Source: Metellina segmentata
Taxonomy: Eukaryota; Arthropoda; Arachnida; Araneae; Tetragnathidae
Length of the DNA: 64,000 bases
Direction: 5' to 3'
Assembly: GCA_947359465.1 (NCBI GenBank)
Contig: OX375879.1
Span: 123,536,486 to 123,600,485 of the forward strand
Part shown: in pieces, positions 23,903 to 33,659 of the stretch
Layout: every line of letters starts with the position of its first letter
How positions within the stretch are numbered: position 1 is the stretch's first letter
Made by a program: the position numbers and the translations under genes
The notes under the pieces: generated by a model
Seen by the model: the letters and a program-made list of their open reading frames with translations, nothing else
Told to the model about the DNA's origin: nothing
The model's database searches: none

Positions 23903-25050
23903 TAGGCCTGGGCGATGTATCGATACATCGTGGTAAACCGGTGTGAGATCGACATCGTCACACCGGTTTTGCGATTTTGACGATGGCGATATATTGTGAT
24001 ACATCGGTTTTTCCCGATGTCGATTTTTTTCAAAGCGCATGTGCGATATCGCGGTTTTTCCTGATGTCAAGCAGCCAATCCCAGAGCACAAATATCACGA
24101 TTTCGATGTTTTCAAAGCGAATGCGCGATATCGCGCAGCCAATCCCAGAGCACAAATATCACTGTTTTACGGAATCGCGATGTCTCCTGTTGCTCAGCGC
24201 CAACGATTTCGATGTTTTCTTAGAGGAATCAAATGCCCCTTTATTTCTATTTTGATGCTTAAGTTTTTTTCCTTCTAAATAAGCAATTTTTTAATCTACT
24301 TGAACATATATGGTGTGTGGAACATACTAGGCCAATCGGTGTGAGTATGAGATCGTCATCGCCACATCGGTTTCGCGATTATCACACTGCCGATGTATCA
24401 GATCGCCATACCGGTTTCGCGATTTTCAAGCTGCCGATGCATCGTGATATCGCGATATTCCCCGATATCACACATACAGACACCCTTAGCACAGATATCA
24501 CGGTGTCGCGATGTTGTAGTTCAGCGGTAATAATTTCGATGTTTTCTTAGTTCAGACTGACAAAACTATTCTGATGTTCCTTTATGAGTATGTGCGATTT
24601 TCTACCAGGCCTGCTAATGAGAATCTTTTGTGATTTCTGCACTGTTGTTTTTCGAGAATATTCTGGCAGGTGGCACACATATAAAGATTGAAAATTAAAG
24701 TTTCAAACTGCGGGGGAGCTAATTCTACCATACCAGGATTCATACAGAATTTTGAATATAAAAATTAGGAGTGTTTAAGAAGTTCTTTCGAAATTTTTAA
24801 GGAGTCATAGAGGGTTTATACAGCCATTTTCAAGCGTGAAAATAAAAATGTAAAAGAACTTGGTTCCACTTAATACTATATTACTAACAACTCAATTCAA
24901 AATATATATATATATATATAGTGATGTAGGAGCAAGGTTTTGCTTTTACTATGTATAAAATGGATGGTTAACATCACGATACTTCGCGGTATCGTGATGT
25001 TAGAATGCCGATGTATCGTGATGTGAAAGTCTGAACATCGCCCAGGCCTA
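23903..25050 (+). mobile_element. hAT MITE with TSD CTGAACAC, inside gypsy pol
   Basis: A perfect 16-bp inverted repeat TAGGCCTGGGCGATGT / ACATCGCCCAGGCCTA, with CTGAACAC on both sides (23895-23902, 25051-25058). The 1148-bp interior is rich in ATCG words and carries a repeated block CAGCCAATCCCAGAGCAC (about 24071 and 24138) and many palindromic GATATCGC/GCGATATC motifs. No transposase. The small frames across it are by-products of the repeats. Confidence 0.92.
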
Positions 25051-25069
25051 CTGAACACTACAAAAATCT

Positions 25070-26770
25070 CCATCTGAACTGCTAAATATTATTGAAGAAT
25101 TTAGTGATGTGTTTGAAGGCATTGGTCTTCTGGCTGGAAAACATAAAACTATTTTTCACAAGGAAGCTGAATCTGTTATAGATTCTTCTCGGAAGATTCC
25201 ATTGGCATTAGAAGACCAGGTACAAAATGAACTGGAACAAAATGGTATAATTGAAAAGGTAACTAAACCTAGCGATTGGGTAAACCCTGTTGTTATTGTT
25301 CCCAAGAAAAACAACTCCATTCAAATCTGCCTTGATCCCCGTCACCTGAACAAGTTCGTCAAAAGGCAGCACTATCAGATTCCTTCTCAAGATCAGCTAC
25401 TATCCAAGCTGAAGGGATCTAAGCTTTTCTCATTGATAAATGCTAAAAATGTCTTCTATCAGATTCAGCTGGATGATGACAGTGCTGATTTGTGCACTTT
25501 TAGAACACCTTTTGGAAGATATCGCTTCCTAGTTCTACCTTTCGGATTAAGTTGTGCTCCTGAGGTTTTCCAGATGGCCATGGACAACTTATTCGAAAAC
25601 TTCCCAGATATTCATCCTTCATAGAGAATCTCTGGAAGATCACTGTAAAAAGCTGAGAACAGTACTTCAAATTGCTCAAGAAAAAGGTTTGAAGTTCAAT
25701 CGAGAAAAAATTCAACTATCTGTACCTGAGTTTAAATATTTGGGTCACGTCGTTTCGGCTACAGGGCTATCACCAGGCCCGAAAAAAGTCCAAGCTATCT
25801 CAGACTTCCCCACACCAACCAGCAGACAAGATCTGATGAGATTCCTTGGGATGGCCACTTACTTAATGAAATTTGTACCACAATTCTCAGAAGAAACATC
25901 TACTTTGAGAAGCTTGCTGAAAAAAGATACCAATTGGGTATGGCATGCTCAAAGTGACAGAGCATTTCTGAAAGTAAAACAACTGCTCCAGTCAATGCCT
26001 GTTCTACAGTTCTTTGACAAAGATCAAGAAGTAGTACTTTCAGTCCATGCAAGTTCTTTTGGTCTTGGTCTTGTTTTATTGCAAAACGACAAGCCAGTGG
26101 CATATACATCAGCAACGCTATCTGATGCACAGGCCAGGTATTCTCAGATCGAAAAGGAACTCCTTGCCATAGTTCACACTTGTGAACATTTCCACTATTA
26201 TGTCTTTGGTCAGCAAATTGTCGTAGAAACAGACCACAAGCCATTGTTGGATCTGGTGCATAAATCATTTGATGTTATATCACCCAGACTCTAACAATTG
26301 CTACTGTGGCTCCAAAGATATAGTTTCACACTCACACATGTAACAGGCAAACAGCTAGCTGTAGCTGAAGCCCTAACAAGAGCTCTTATAAATGTCAATT
26401 CAGTTGTAACCACTGACATTGATAATGTTCAATTCATGGTCTCAGTAGTTGTTCAGGCCTCGCAATCTAAATTGGATGAGCTCAGACAAGCAACACTAAG
26501 TGACTCGGAACTGAAATCTGTCAAACATTACATTTTGAATGGATGGCCACAGAATAAACAAAAAGTGGATGTTCTTGCAAAACCATTTTTGTCATTTCAA
26601 TCAGAACTGCACATTGAAAATTATCTGATTTGTCGTGAACAGCGACTTGTAATTCCAAAGTCCTGTCGCAAAGACATCCTTCAGCGTCTGCATATAAGCC
26701 ACAGAGGCATTGTCACCTGTAAAAAACTTTGTTCGACAATCTTTATACTGGCCAGGATTAAGTGCAGAGA
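25070..26770 (+). pseudogene. gypsy reverse transcriptase / RNase H relic
   Basis: RT reads VFEGIGLLAGKHKT, NPVVIVPKKNNSIQICLDPR, FSLINAKNVFYQIQL and FGRYRFLVLPFGLSCAPEVF. The first catalytic Asp (usually DAKxGFxQ) is Asn, and the YxDD strand is missing: the frame ends at NFPDIHPS (25623), and the next frame picks up at ESLEDHCKKL. RNase H reads VLSVHASSFGLG, with His for the catalytic Asp, then YSQIEKELLAIV and VETDHKPLL. The connection YSFTLTHVTGKQLAVAEALT and an integrase zinc-finger HISHRGIVTCKK follow after a stop at 26294. Three separate catalytic losses. Confidence 0.88.
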
Positions 26771-27780
26771 TTGAAAAGATGGTTTCAAGCTGTACCATCT
26801 GCTTACAGAATCAAAGGCAGAATGCAAAAGAGCCTCTGCTGGATAGAAAGTTGGCTGATAGACTATAGCAGAAAGTTGCCATTGATTTCTTTCACTTTTC
26901 ATCTGCAACATATCTCCTGATTGTCGACTACTTTTCCAAGTACATTGAACTGCAACATTTGCATCATACAACTGCACCTTCAGTCATCAATGCACTTAAA
27001 ACCTGTTTTGCACGATTTGGTATTCCAGAAGAAATCGTTGCAGACTCATGTCCAGGCTACCCTTGATCCAATGGACATGTAGAGAGGTGTGTACAAACGA
27101 TCAAGTCTAGCCTCGCCAAAGCTGCACAAGATCACAGTGATGTTCACCTTGTTTTGATGGAGTACAGGAATGGCCCTATGGATGGAATGCTGTCTCCAGC
27201 TGAGATCTTGATAGGTTGACATATCCGTACTTTGGTTCCTGCTCAAGCTTAACCCTCACTATGATTACAGTGCTGTACAAAAGCACTTGGAACATAGACA
27301 ATAACGCCAGCATAAGTATGATTTACATACCAGACCACTCCAGCCATTGCAACTAGATCAAGAAGTGTTGTTCTCCTCCAGAACAAATGGTGCAAAGAAA
27401 ATGCAATTCAAGTTGGACCTCAGCCACAGTCCTACACCATAGTAGCTGAGAGGGGTGGAAGGTATAGAAGGAATCGTGTGCATTTCAAACACATACCTCC
27501 ACAAACACAAAGCTCAACGTGGAATCTACCAACATCGACCCAACGTTTGAGAACAACTGAGGATCTCTATGCATCAGGCAGGATGGGAGCTCCAAACCAA
27601 GTTCTTCCTACAGCATCTTGCAGAGGTCCCTCAACAAGTACATTACAGAGTGTTCCAGTTCAATAATCAATAAATCCTGCATTGAGTGTACCAGTTACTC
27701 AGCACAATGCATCTGTGAATAGTGACACTCGTATGATATGCTCTGGTCGTGCCATTAAACCTCCACTTCGTTTTAAGGAC
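26760..27780 (+). pseudogene. gypsy integrase relic
   Basis: Continues from RT/RNase H in other frames: EIEKMVSSCTICLQNQ (zinc-finger Cys pair), KVAIDFFHFSSATYLLIVDY (first Asp), FGIPEEIVADSCPGYP (family: SDNGPQF, so the second-Asp motif is altered), SNGHVERCVQTIKSSLAKA (Glu), then LVLMEYRNGPMDGMLSPAEI and a decayed C-terminus with YTIVAERGGRYRRNRVHF-like text. Several stops. It ends near 27780, where the 3' LTR region begins. Confidence 0.8.
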
Positions 27781-28058
27781 TAAAATGGACATTAGATCCA
27801 TAGTATTCAACTTAGTCCTATCATTATATTTCCAAGTAAAATTTATTTGATATTTAGTATATTTCTTTATGTCAATTCATTTGCATTATATAATCAAGTT
27901 AAATTTATTATTCTAGTCTATATTCGTAATTTTTGTCAACCATTGTTTATGTACACAGTCCAGTCACATTAATGTGACCACCACCTACTTTCGACGTCAA
28001 CGTGAAATAACCAATCACAAAAGGTAGGTGGCAGCACATTGCAGTGGAGTGTATATAA

Positions 28059-29051
28059 AGGCAGGTTTACACGCTACGATAAATCGTGACGATGTGATTG
28101 AAAAATTTATTGTTCCAATAAATCGAAAGAATGAATATTGTTTACACGCTACGATAAATCGTAACGATTTCTTGTCAAATATTCGTTGTCGACCGCTAAA
28201 TAAGCTTTTGCCATGGAGGAAGTAGTGTTGTTGTTATATATCGGTTGTTTAGCTAGAAAAGTGAAAAGGTCGCGAAGACCAAGAACAAAGTGGAGCCGCC
28301 AGTGGTTGTTAAAGAAAAGGGAATTATCTCATGTAAAATTATTGAAAGAATTGAGAAATGAACCAAATGACTGGCGAAATTATTTGAGAATGAACGAAGA
28401 GACTTATGTTGAGTTGTTAAGGTTAGTTTCTCAGTTTATTGCGGAAACTGATATTGTTATGAGAAGAGCGATATCTCCGCACAAAAGACTCTCAACTACC
28501 TTACGATCCCTTGCCACTGGAAGAAGCTTGAAGGACATGGAATATTCAACTGCCATTTCTAAACCAGCTCTCAGCAAAATATTCCTAAAGACCTGTAAAG
28601 CTATCTACAAAGTATTAAAACAATTCATACATGTTTCTTAAGAGTTTTTTTTTTTTTAACCAAAAACATTACAAACATTATATATAGTAATTATACAAAC
28701 ATTATAACTAGTAATTATACAAACATTATAACTCTCGAGGAGTTTGTTTAACTACCATAATTACCTATTCGAATAAAAACAACAGTCAACCAAAGAACGA
28801 ACTATTCGACACAATCTTTTTAATGCAGATGTAAATGCAAACTGAGTCAAATCGTAGAGAGAAATGGCTGCCACTTGTTTACAGGTTCCAACATGTTGTT
28901 CCGATTCGCAAAATTGATGCAGGCCGGCATCAACCATCCAATCTAATTCAAATTAATCGCTACAATGTCTTGTTTACACCCAACGATAAATCGAATCAAT
29001 TCGATCGTTACAATAAATTGCTAGCATTTATCGTAGCGTGTAAACCCGCCT
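28059..29051 (+). mobile_element. PIF/Harbinger element nested in the Tc1 element
   Basis: Ends AGGCAGGTTTACACGCTACG and, reversed, AGGCGGGTTTACACGCTACG, flanked on both sides by TAA (28056-28058, 29052-29054), the 3-bp TWA duplication of Harbinger elements. The TIR word CACGCTACGATAAATCG occurs again inside (about 28144). 993 bp; it carries a truncated nuclease frame at 28213-28641. Confidence 0.92.
28213..28641 (+). pseudogene. Truncated Harbinger transposase (HARBI1-like N-terminus)
   Basis: A 142-residue frame reads RRPRTKWSRQWLLKKRELSH, LRNEPNDWRNYLRMNEETYV, MRRAISPHKRLSTTLRSLAT and KDMEYSTAISKPALSKI, then LKTCKAIYKVLKQF and a stop. These blocks match the N-terminal helical region of Harbinger nucleases, ahead of the DDE core. 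The DDE domain is missing, so the element needs a partner for mobility. The frame itself is undisrupted, which suggests the internal deletion is fairly recent. Confidence 0.85.
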
Positions 29052-29097
29052 TAAAAAATGTCCTAGGGCATCGAAAAGTATTTCAATCGTTGGCGTA

Positions 29098-29700
29098 ATG
29101 CAGAAACATAGCGATTTATCCGACGTCCAAAAAGGCATGATTATTGGCTTTCGGGCCAAGTGTGGAAGCATTTTGGAAACTGCTAATTTTGTGAGCTTTT
29201 TGCATGCCACCGTGTTAAAAGTATACCGTGCATGGCAAAATGGCACTATCCAAAATCAGCGGCGTGGCACTTGTGGTGCACCACGGGCTATAGATGACAG
29301 GCGAACAAAGACTACGGAGATGCGTTCAGGCGAATAGACGTGCAACTGTTAAGCAATTGACCGCCCAGATGAACCAAAGGACTACCAAGAGTGTATCCTC
29401 AACAACGGTTCAGCGAATGTTGCTGCGCATGGGCCTCTGCAGCAGACGTCGGATTAATGCACCTATGCTGACTGCTGTTCATCGGCGACGAAGGCTGGAA
29501 TTTGCATGCCAGTACCGCAACTGGACGTCCACAGAGTGGCGACAGGTGGCTTTTTCCGATGAATCACGTTTTATATTCCATCGGACAGATGGACGTTGGC
29601 GTATACGGCGTGAAACGTCTGAAAGCAAAGACCCTATAACAATTGCCAGAAGGATCCAGGCCGGAGGATGGAGCATTATGGTTTGGGGAATGTTTTCCTA
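29098..29700 (+). pseudogene. Tc1-type transposase, frameshifted and 3'-truncated
   Basis: The first frame (to 29337) gives the HTH part: DLSDVQKGMIIGFRAKCGSI and VYRAWQNGTIQNQ. A frameshift near 29294-29335 leads to QANRRATVKQLTAQMNQRTT, VSSTTVQRMLLRMGL, then the first catalytic block WRQVAFSDESRFIFHRTDGR and GGWSIMVWGMFS with a stop at 29701. The QDNARPH and SPDLNPIE catalytic parts are absent; 130 bp later the right TIR begins. Confidence 0.85.
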
Positions 29701-29846
29701 GCATTCACTGGGTGCACTCATCATCAGAAACCTAATTGACTCTCTTCCTGCACGTCTCACAGCGGTCCACTCTGCCAAAAGTGGTTATTCTGGCTTTTGA
29801 CAGGTGGTCACATTAATGTGACTGGACTGTGTATTATAATCTAGCA

Positions 29847-30406
29847 CAGGGCTCGAAATACCCGGGTGCACTGTGCACATGAAAATAAATTTGTGCACCT
29901 AATTTTTCCTGCAAGGTGCACACAATGCACCTAACGTTAAAAGAAGGGGGGGGCGTGTTTTGATGTTTGAACAAAATATATATATTAGTTTCGACCTCTC
30001 TCGCTCTAAAGGAACGTAATTAAAATTCCTAATACTATGTGAAAACAAAATCGCTGGGCCGTAACTGGTTCATACAGGAGTAAGGTTTACTTGTGCCCCT
30101 GCCACCAGAACTTTCCGATGATCTGAACATTTTCCAGATTTCTCTGTTGAAGCGACTGTTGCGACAGCCGTGCGTGGGAGAAGGGAGAATTTAGACGTTT
30201 AAATATATTTACTATCTACTACTAACCTATCTAAGCATACCCAACATATAAAGTAGTTTACATTACATTTATGTTCTTATACAACGGTTTTTTTTAAATG
30301 TGTACCTAAAAATATAACTTGTGCATGTAAATTAAAAACTTATGTGCACAAGATGCATCTGTTAAAAAATCTTGCATCTGTGTTAAAAAATCTATTTCGA
30401 GGCCTG
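29847..30406 (+). mobile_element. hAT MITE with TSD ATCTAGCA
   Basis: Ends CAGGGCTCGAAAT and ATTTCGAGGCCTG are inverted repeats (one mismatch plus the outermost bases). ATCTAGCA lies directly outside both (29839-29846, 30407-30414). The interior repeats GTGCAC words (GGGTGCACTGTGCAC, AAGGTGCACACAATGCACC). 560 bp, no transposase. A second truncated end of the same family starts at 38936. Confidence 0.9.
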
Positions 30407-30629
30407 ATCTAGCACTGATAACTTTTTGTGTTCATCTATTTAAAAAAGAAAAGAGAAATGTTATGTATTAATCGTAATCGATTATCATTCAGTTAACTGC
30501 AACCGTACCTACGGCGGTGCAGATCAACCATGCGTCCTAATAAAGTTCTTGTTGTCTTCTGTTCATAATCCTGACTCATCTATTTAATATATATCAATTC
30601 ATCTATGCAACTCAAACAAATATATAATA

Positions 30630-31260
30630 ATATTAACATGAATTTTCAAATACTTTTGCCTAAAAATGGAATCAGTATTATCAAAATAAAATTTTTAGAT
30701 AAAAAAATGTTACAGTTTTAATTTAAAAATGATAAAGATCTCATAAAATACAATAAACTGTTCTAAACAGACAGTTCGTTAAATTTGGTGAAAGGACAAA
30801 GCTTGCAAGATAATAATGCCAATTTTAACTGTCAAGTACTCACGTCCACTTACGTGGACCTATATAAGTATTGCTCTCAAATGCACAAAATACAGATTTA
30901 AATCAGATAAACTATTTCATCACATATTTAAAGAATTTTTCAACTAAAACATATTATCTTCAGGATTTAAAATTCATTAAAAACAATTGTTATTGACTTA
31001 CTTTTACGAGCTCATTGAGTCGACGGCATTTCTTCTAAATCGCTTTTGAATTATAAATATTCCACAGGAACTACTGATTTACACTGCCATCTATTGGTGT
31101 CAATCGGAAGCTTAGACGTCCACGCGTCTTAACTACCAATTTTTTCAAAAAGATTATTTTTAAGGCGAAAGAGTCGAGGTCCACGTGGTGTGGACCCAGG
31201 GAGCGAAGAGGATACAGGATGACAAAATATACGTTTAGCAGAGGTGTGGATTCAGTTACT
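30630..31260. repeat. Possible MITE with hairpin ends
   Basis: GTCCAC-TTAC-GTGGAC (30844-30859) and GGTCCAC-GTGGT-GTGGACC (31178-31196) are each self-complementary hairpins. The second, complemented, resembles the first and its GTGGACCT neighbour, so they may be the ends of a 350-bp element. No coding content and no target duplication identified. Confidence 0.45.
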
Positions 31261-32957
31261 TGTTCCTATATGTCAGTGGTAATCTCTCTCGGATCTTCTG
31301 ACCCCTGGTCTGTTTTTAAATGAGAGATTAACCTAACCAACTCAAGCCTACAGGTCAGGTGAGATACACCTGTTGGTTTATTGATTTTTTACTTTTAAAG
31401 TTTATATTTTATGAAGTTTCTGTAATCATCAATTTACCTAAATAAAGGAGGAGTGAATCTTTTTGAACTTGATCTGGCTTTATTTCTTCTGGCCCTCTAA
31501 TGCTAAGCAAATCAGCAAAATCTTGACTTACACCACTTACATTCTCAACTCCTCAAATAATGACCAATAACATACCTGCCTAATCTGGATTTTTGGGAAG
31601 TCTTCTGGAAAACCGCTTTTCCAGCATTCTGGATGGAAATATGTCTTCCTGATTTATGTCTTTTCATGTGAACAGTTATCGAACAACGCCAAATTCGGCA
31701 TTTGGCGCCATGATGGCAATGCAGGAAAGTAGGTAGATATTTAACATCACACTGGAGTAACGCAATAGGCTATTGATGGTGGTCAGGAATGAATTCCAAA
31801 GGGAAAGATCTGATGACAACACCTCATGATTTTGCAGTAGTCAGATGGTGAGGTTGACACATGGATAAAACTTTTTTTTCAAGACAACTGATTACTCTCT
31901 AATCCCTTGCAAAACATTTTCTAAATTTCTATCAAAATTTGTATAAACTGGCTGATAAAGTCCTATAGAATTGTGGCCGATTTTTCTGTAAGCTAGAAAG
32001 TAACATCTATTAAAAGTTTGTAGAAGCTCATTTCTTTTCTTTCATGACTACTTTCTATGGAGATGCATTTCTTTGTTTTTAATTTCTATAGAAACTTTTC
32101 TTTTTCATGGCCTTACTTTTCTATATAAATATGTTTCTTATCTTTCGTGACTTTACTATAGAACTTTATAAAATCCCATAAAAACTTATTTCTTTCGTGA
32201 CTTTACGTTTCTATAGAATCAAAACTGGTTTTCCCTATAGAATTTTTTGCTACAATAACAAAATTTCATTTCTCTTCAGAAATTTTCATAGAATTAATTC
32301 TATGGAACTCAAAACTTTTTTCATAAGTTATGAGATTGAAAACATTTTCCATTACAATGTTAATTGATTTCCAAGCTACGTCAGATGCTTCTTCCCACTT
32401 CTACTCCCCCAAATAATTTTTAATACCCTGCTCCAAGGATGAAGCTGCTACTAAAAGAGGCCCTCTGAGCATTGTGAGGTATCCCACTAATGTAGTGCTG
32501 CTTTTACCCCACAGTTAGGAACTAACTACATATCTTTGGAAAGAATCGATGGATTCTTTCAAACTTCACAAATATTCTATTGCTCCTTTCAATAGAATCA
32601 TTTGTACCACTGCCTTAGTACGGAATACTTTGGAAAGATTCTATCGGTTCTTCCTTCAGAATGGAATATTTTGTTCACTTCCTTCGAACGGTGGTCGAGA
32701 AGGTGCCTGGCTCTGTACCGAACACTGAGAAACACCCTGTTACAATCGATAGGTTTTTGAAAAGTGTTCATTGTAAATTACTTTAAAAAGTCACTGATTG
32801 AGGAATTTGGAAATCCCTATTAGTTCTAGGATTTGCATCGTTTCTGTACTTACATTTCATTATATATGTGATTTGTTGTTACATTTCTCCTTATTTCTAT
32901 TAATAAAAATTTCATACTTGTACATCTTCAAAAAATTGAAAAATATTTTTGCTTTAG
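31261..32957. repeat. 3' part of intron 4: SINE-like copy (reversed) and TTCTATAGAA tiling
   Basis: 31700-31870 holds a reversed copy of the 17740 SINE-like family (AGGTAGATATTTAACATCACA, GATTTTGCAGTAGTCAGATGG-type text). 31950-32310 holds many TTCTATAGAA-like words as at 9100-9460, in opposite sense. 32320-32957 shows no recognised feature up to the exon 5 acceptor. Confidence 0.5.
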
Positions 32958-33102
32958 ATACTGCTCCAGTTTGCCCTCAGACATGGCTACAAATTTAGTA
33001 CCCAAATGGAAAATTCGTATTGTTGATGAAAACGAGATAGAAAAAGAGTATGAATGCGTTTTGCAAATGCCGATCAATTCTCCCCTTCGACAAACTATTG
33101 TC
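32958..33102 (+). CDS. Dcr: Dicer exon 5: dimerisation domain
   Basis: Acceptor gctttag, donor gtaagt; 145 nt, residues 606-654. Encodes YCSSLPSDMATNLVPKWKI and the family signature LQMPINSPLRQTIV. The Dicer dimerisation domain has a dsRBD-like fold that binds partner dsRNA-binding proteins. The phase 1 to phase 0 join is exact on both sides despite the 13.4-kb intron before it. Confidence 0.92.
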
Positions 33103-33533
33103 GTAAGTCAAGTATTCACTTCTGCTACCTAGTAATACAGGATTCTTTTAAATCATCTTGACTTATATGTAACATTGCTAGAAAATGATTAAACTTTAAG
33201 AACTTGTAACTTTTTAGACTGCCTCTTCCATTACATTTTGTAATGTACCAAACACAATTTGTTTCCAATAATATATTCCTTATGAGTTTCTATCATTTTT
33301 ACTATGTCTTTCATGTTAATCAAATTCATTTTAATAAATATGAAATGATCTTTTATTGTTGCCAACTTATTGACCAGAAAGAATTTGCTAAATATGTCCA
33401 TTTGAAATGAGTAGTTTTCATGATTACATGTTTCTTAATATGTAAGACTATTTTTGTGTTTTGATGATTCACTATAAATTACTTCCACATAGGACATCAA
33501 TTTTAAAGGTTTTTATTTCTCTCCATTTTGTAG
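33103..33533. other. Intron 5
   Basis: A 431-nt AT-rich intron, gtaagt to ttttgtag; one of the few introns with no visible transposon. Confidence 0.85.
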
Positions 33534-33609
33534 AGTGAAGCTATGAGACAAAAGAGACTTGCAAAGATGTGCGCTGCTCTAAAAGCATGCAAGTTTCTGG
33601 ATGAGATAG
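33534..33609 (+). CDS. Dcr: Dicer exon 6: end of the dimerisation domain
   Basis: A small 76-nt exon between acceptor ttttgtag and donor gtaggc, too short to stand out as an ORF. Encodes residues 655-680, SEAMRQKRLAKMCAALKACK then FLDEI, the last helix of the dimerisation domain. The split Gly codon g|ga joins exon 7. Confidence 0.9.
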
Positions 33610-33659
33610 GTAGGCATTGTTTTTTCTATGCTTGCATTTAGTCTCTGATATTGCAGTGC

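Larger units (their letters stand above)
27954..29831 (+). mobile_element. Tc1/mariner element in the gypsy 3' LTR
   Basis: Ends CACAGTCCAGTCACATTAAT and its inverted copy ATTAATGTGACTGGACTGTG stand between TA dinucleotides (27952-27953, 29832-29833), the Tc1/mariner target duplication. The element contains a nested Harbinger element (28059-29051) and a broken transposase at 29098-29700. Without the insertion it would be about 885 bp, too short for a full Tc1 of about 1.3-1.7 kb, so it also has an internal deletion. Confidence 0.93.
22545..30629 (+). mobile_element. Decayed Ty3/gypsy retrotransposon carrying nested insertions
   Basis: The sequence CTATTTAATATATATCAATT through ATATATAATA ends both at 22640 and at 30629, marking the ends of the two LTRs; only about 95 bp of the 5' LTR remain. 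A primer-binding-like TGGTGTCAAAA follows at 22641. Gag, protease, RT, RNase H and integrase follow in gypsy order in broken frames to about 27780. The element is interrupted by a hAT MITE (23903-25050) and, in its 3' LTR, by a Tc1 element (27954-29831, with a nested Harbinger) and another hAT MITE (29847-30406). The 5' boundary of the 3' LTR is uncertain (about 27790-27950). Confidence 0.85.

Noticed and set aside
24039..24550. Short open frames within the ATCG-rich block
   Set aside because: They arise from internal repeats of a hAT MITE; no protein family.
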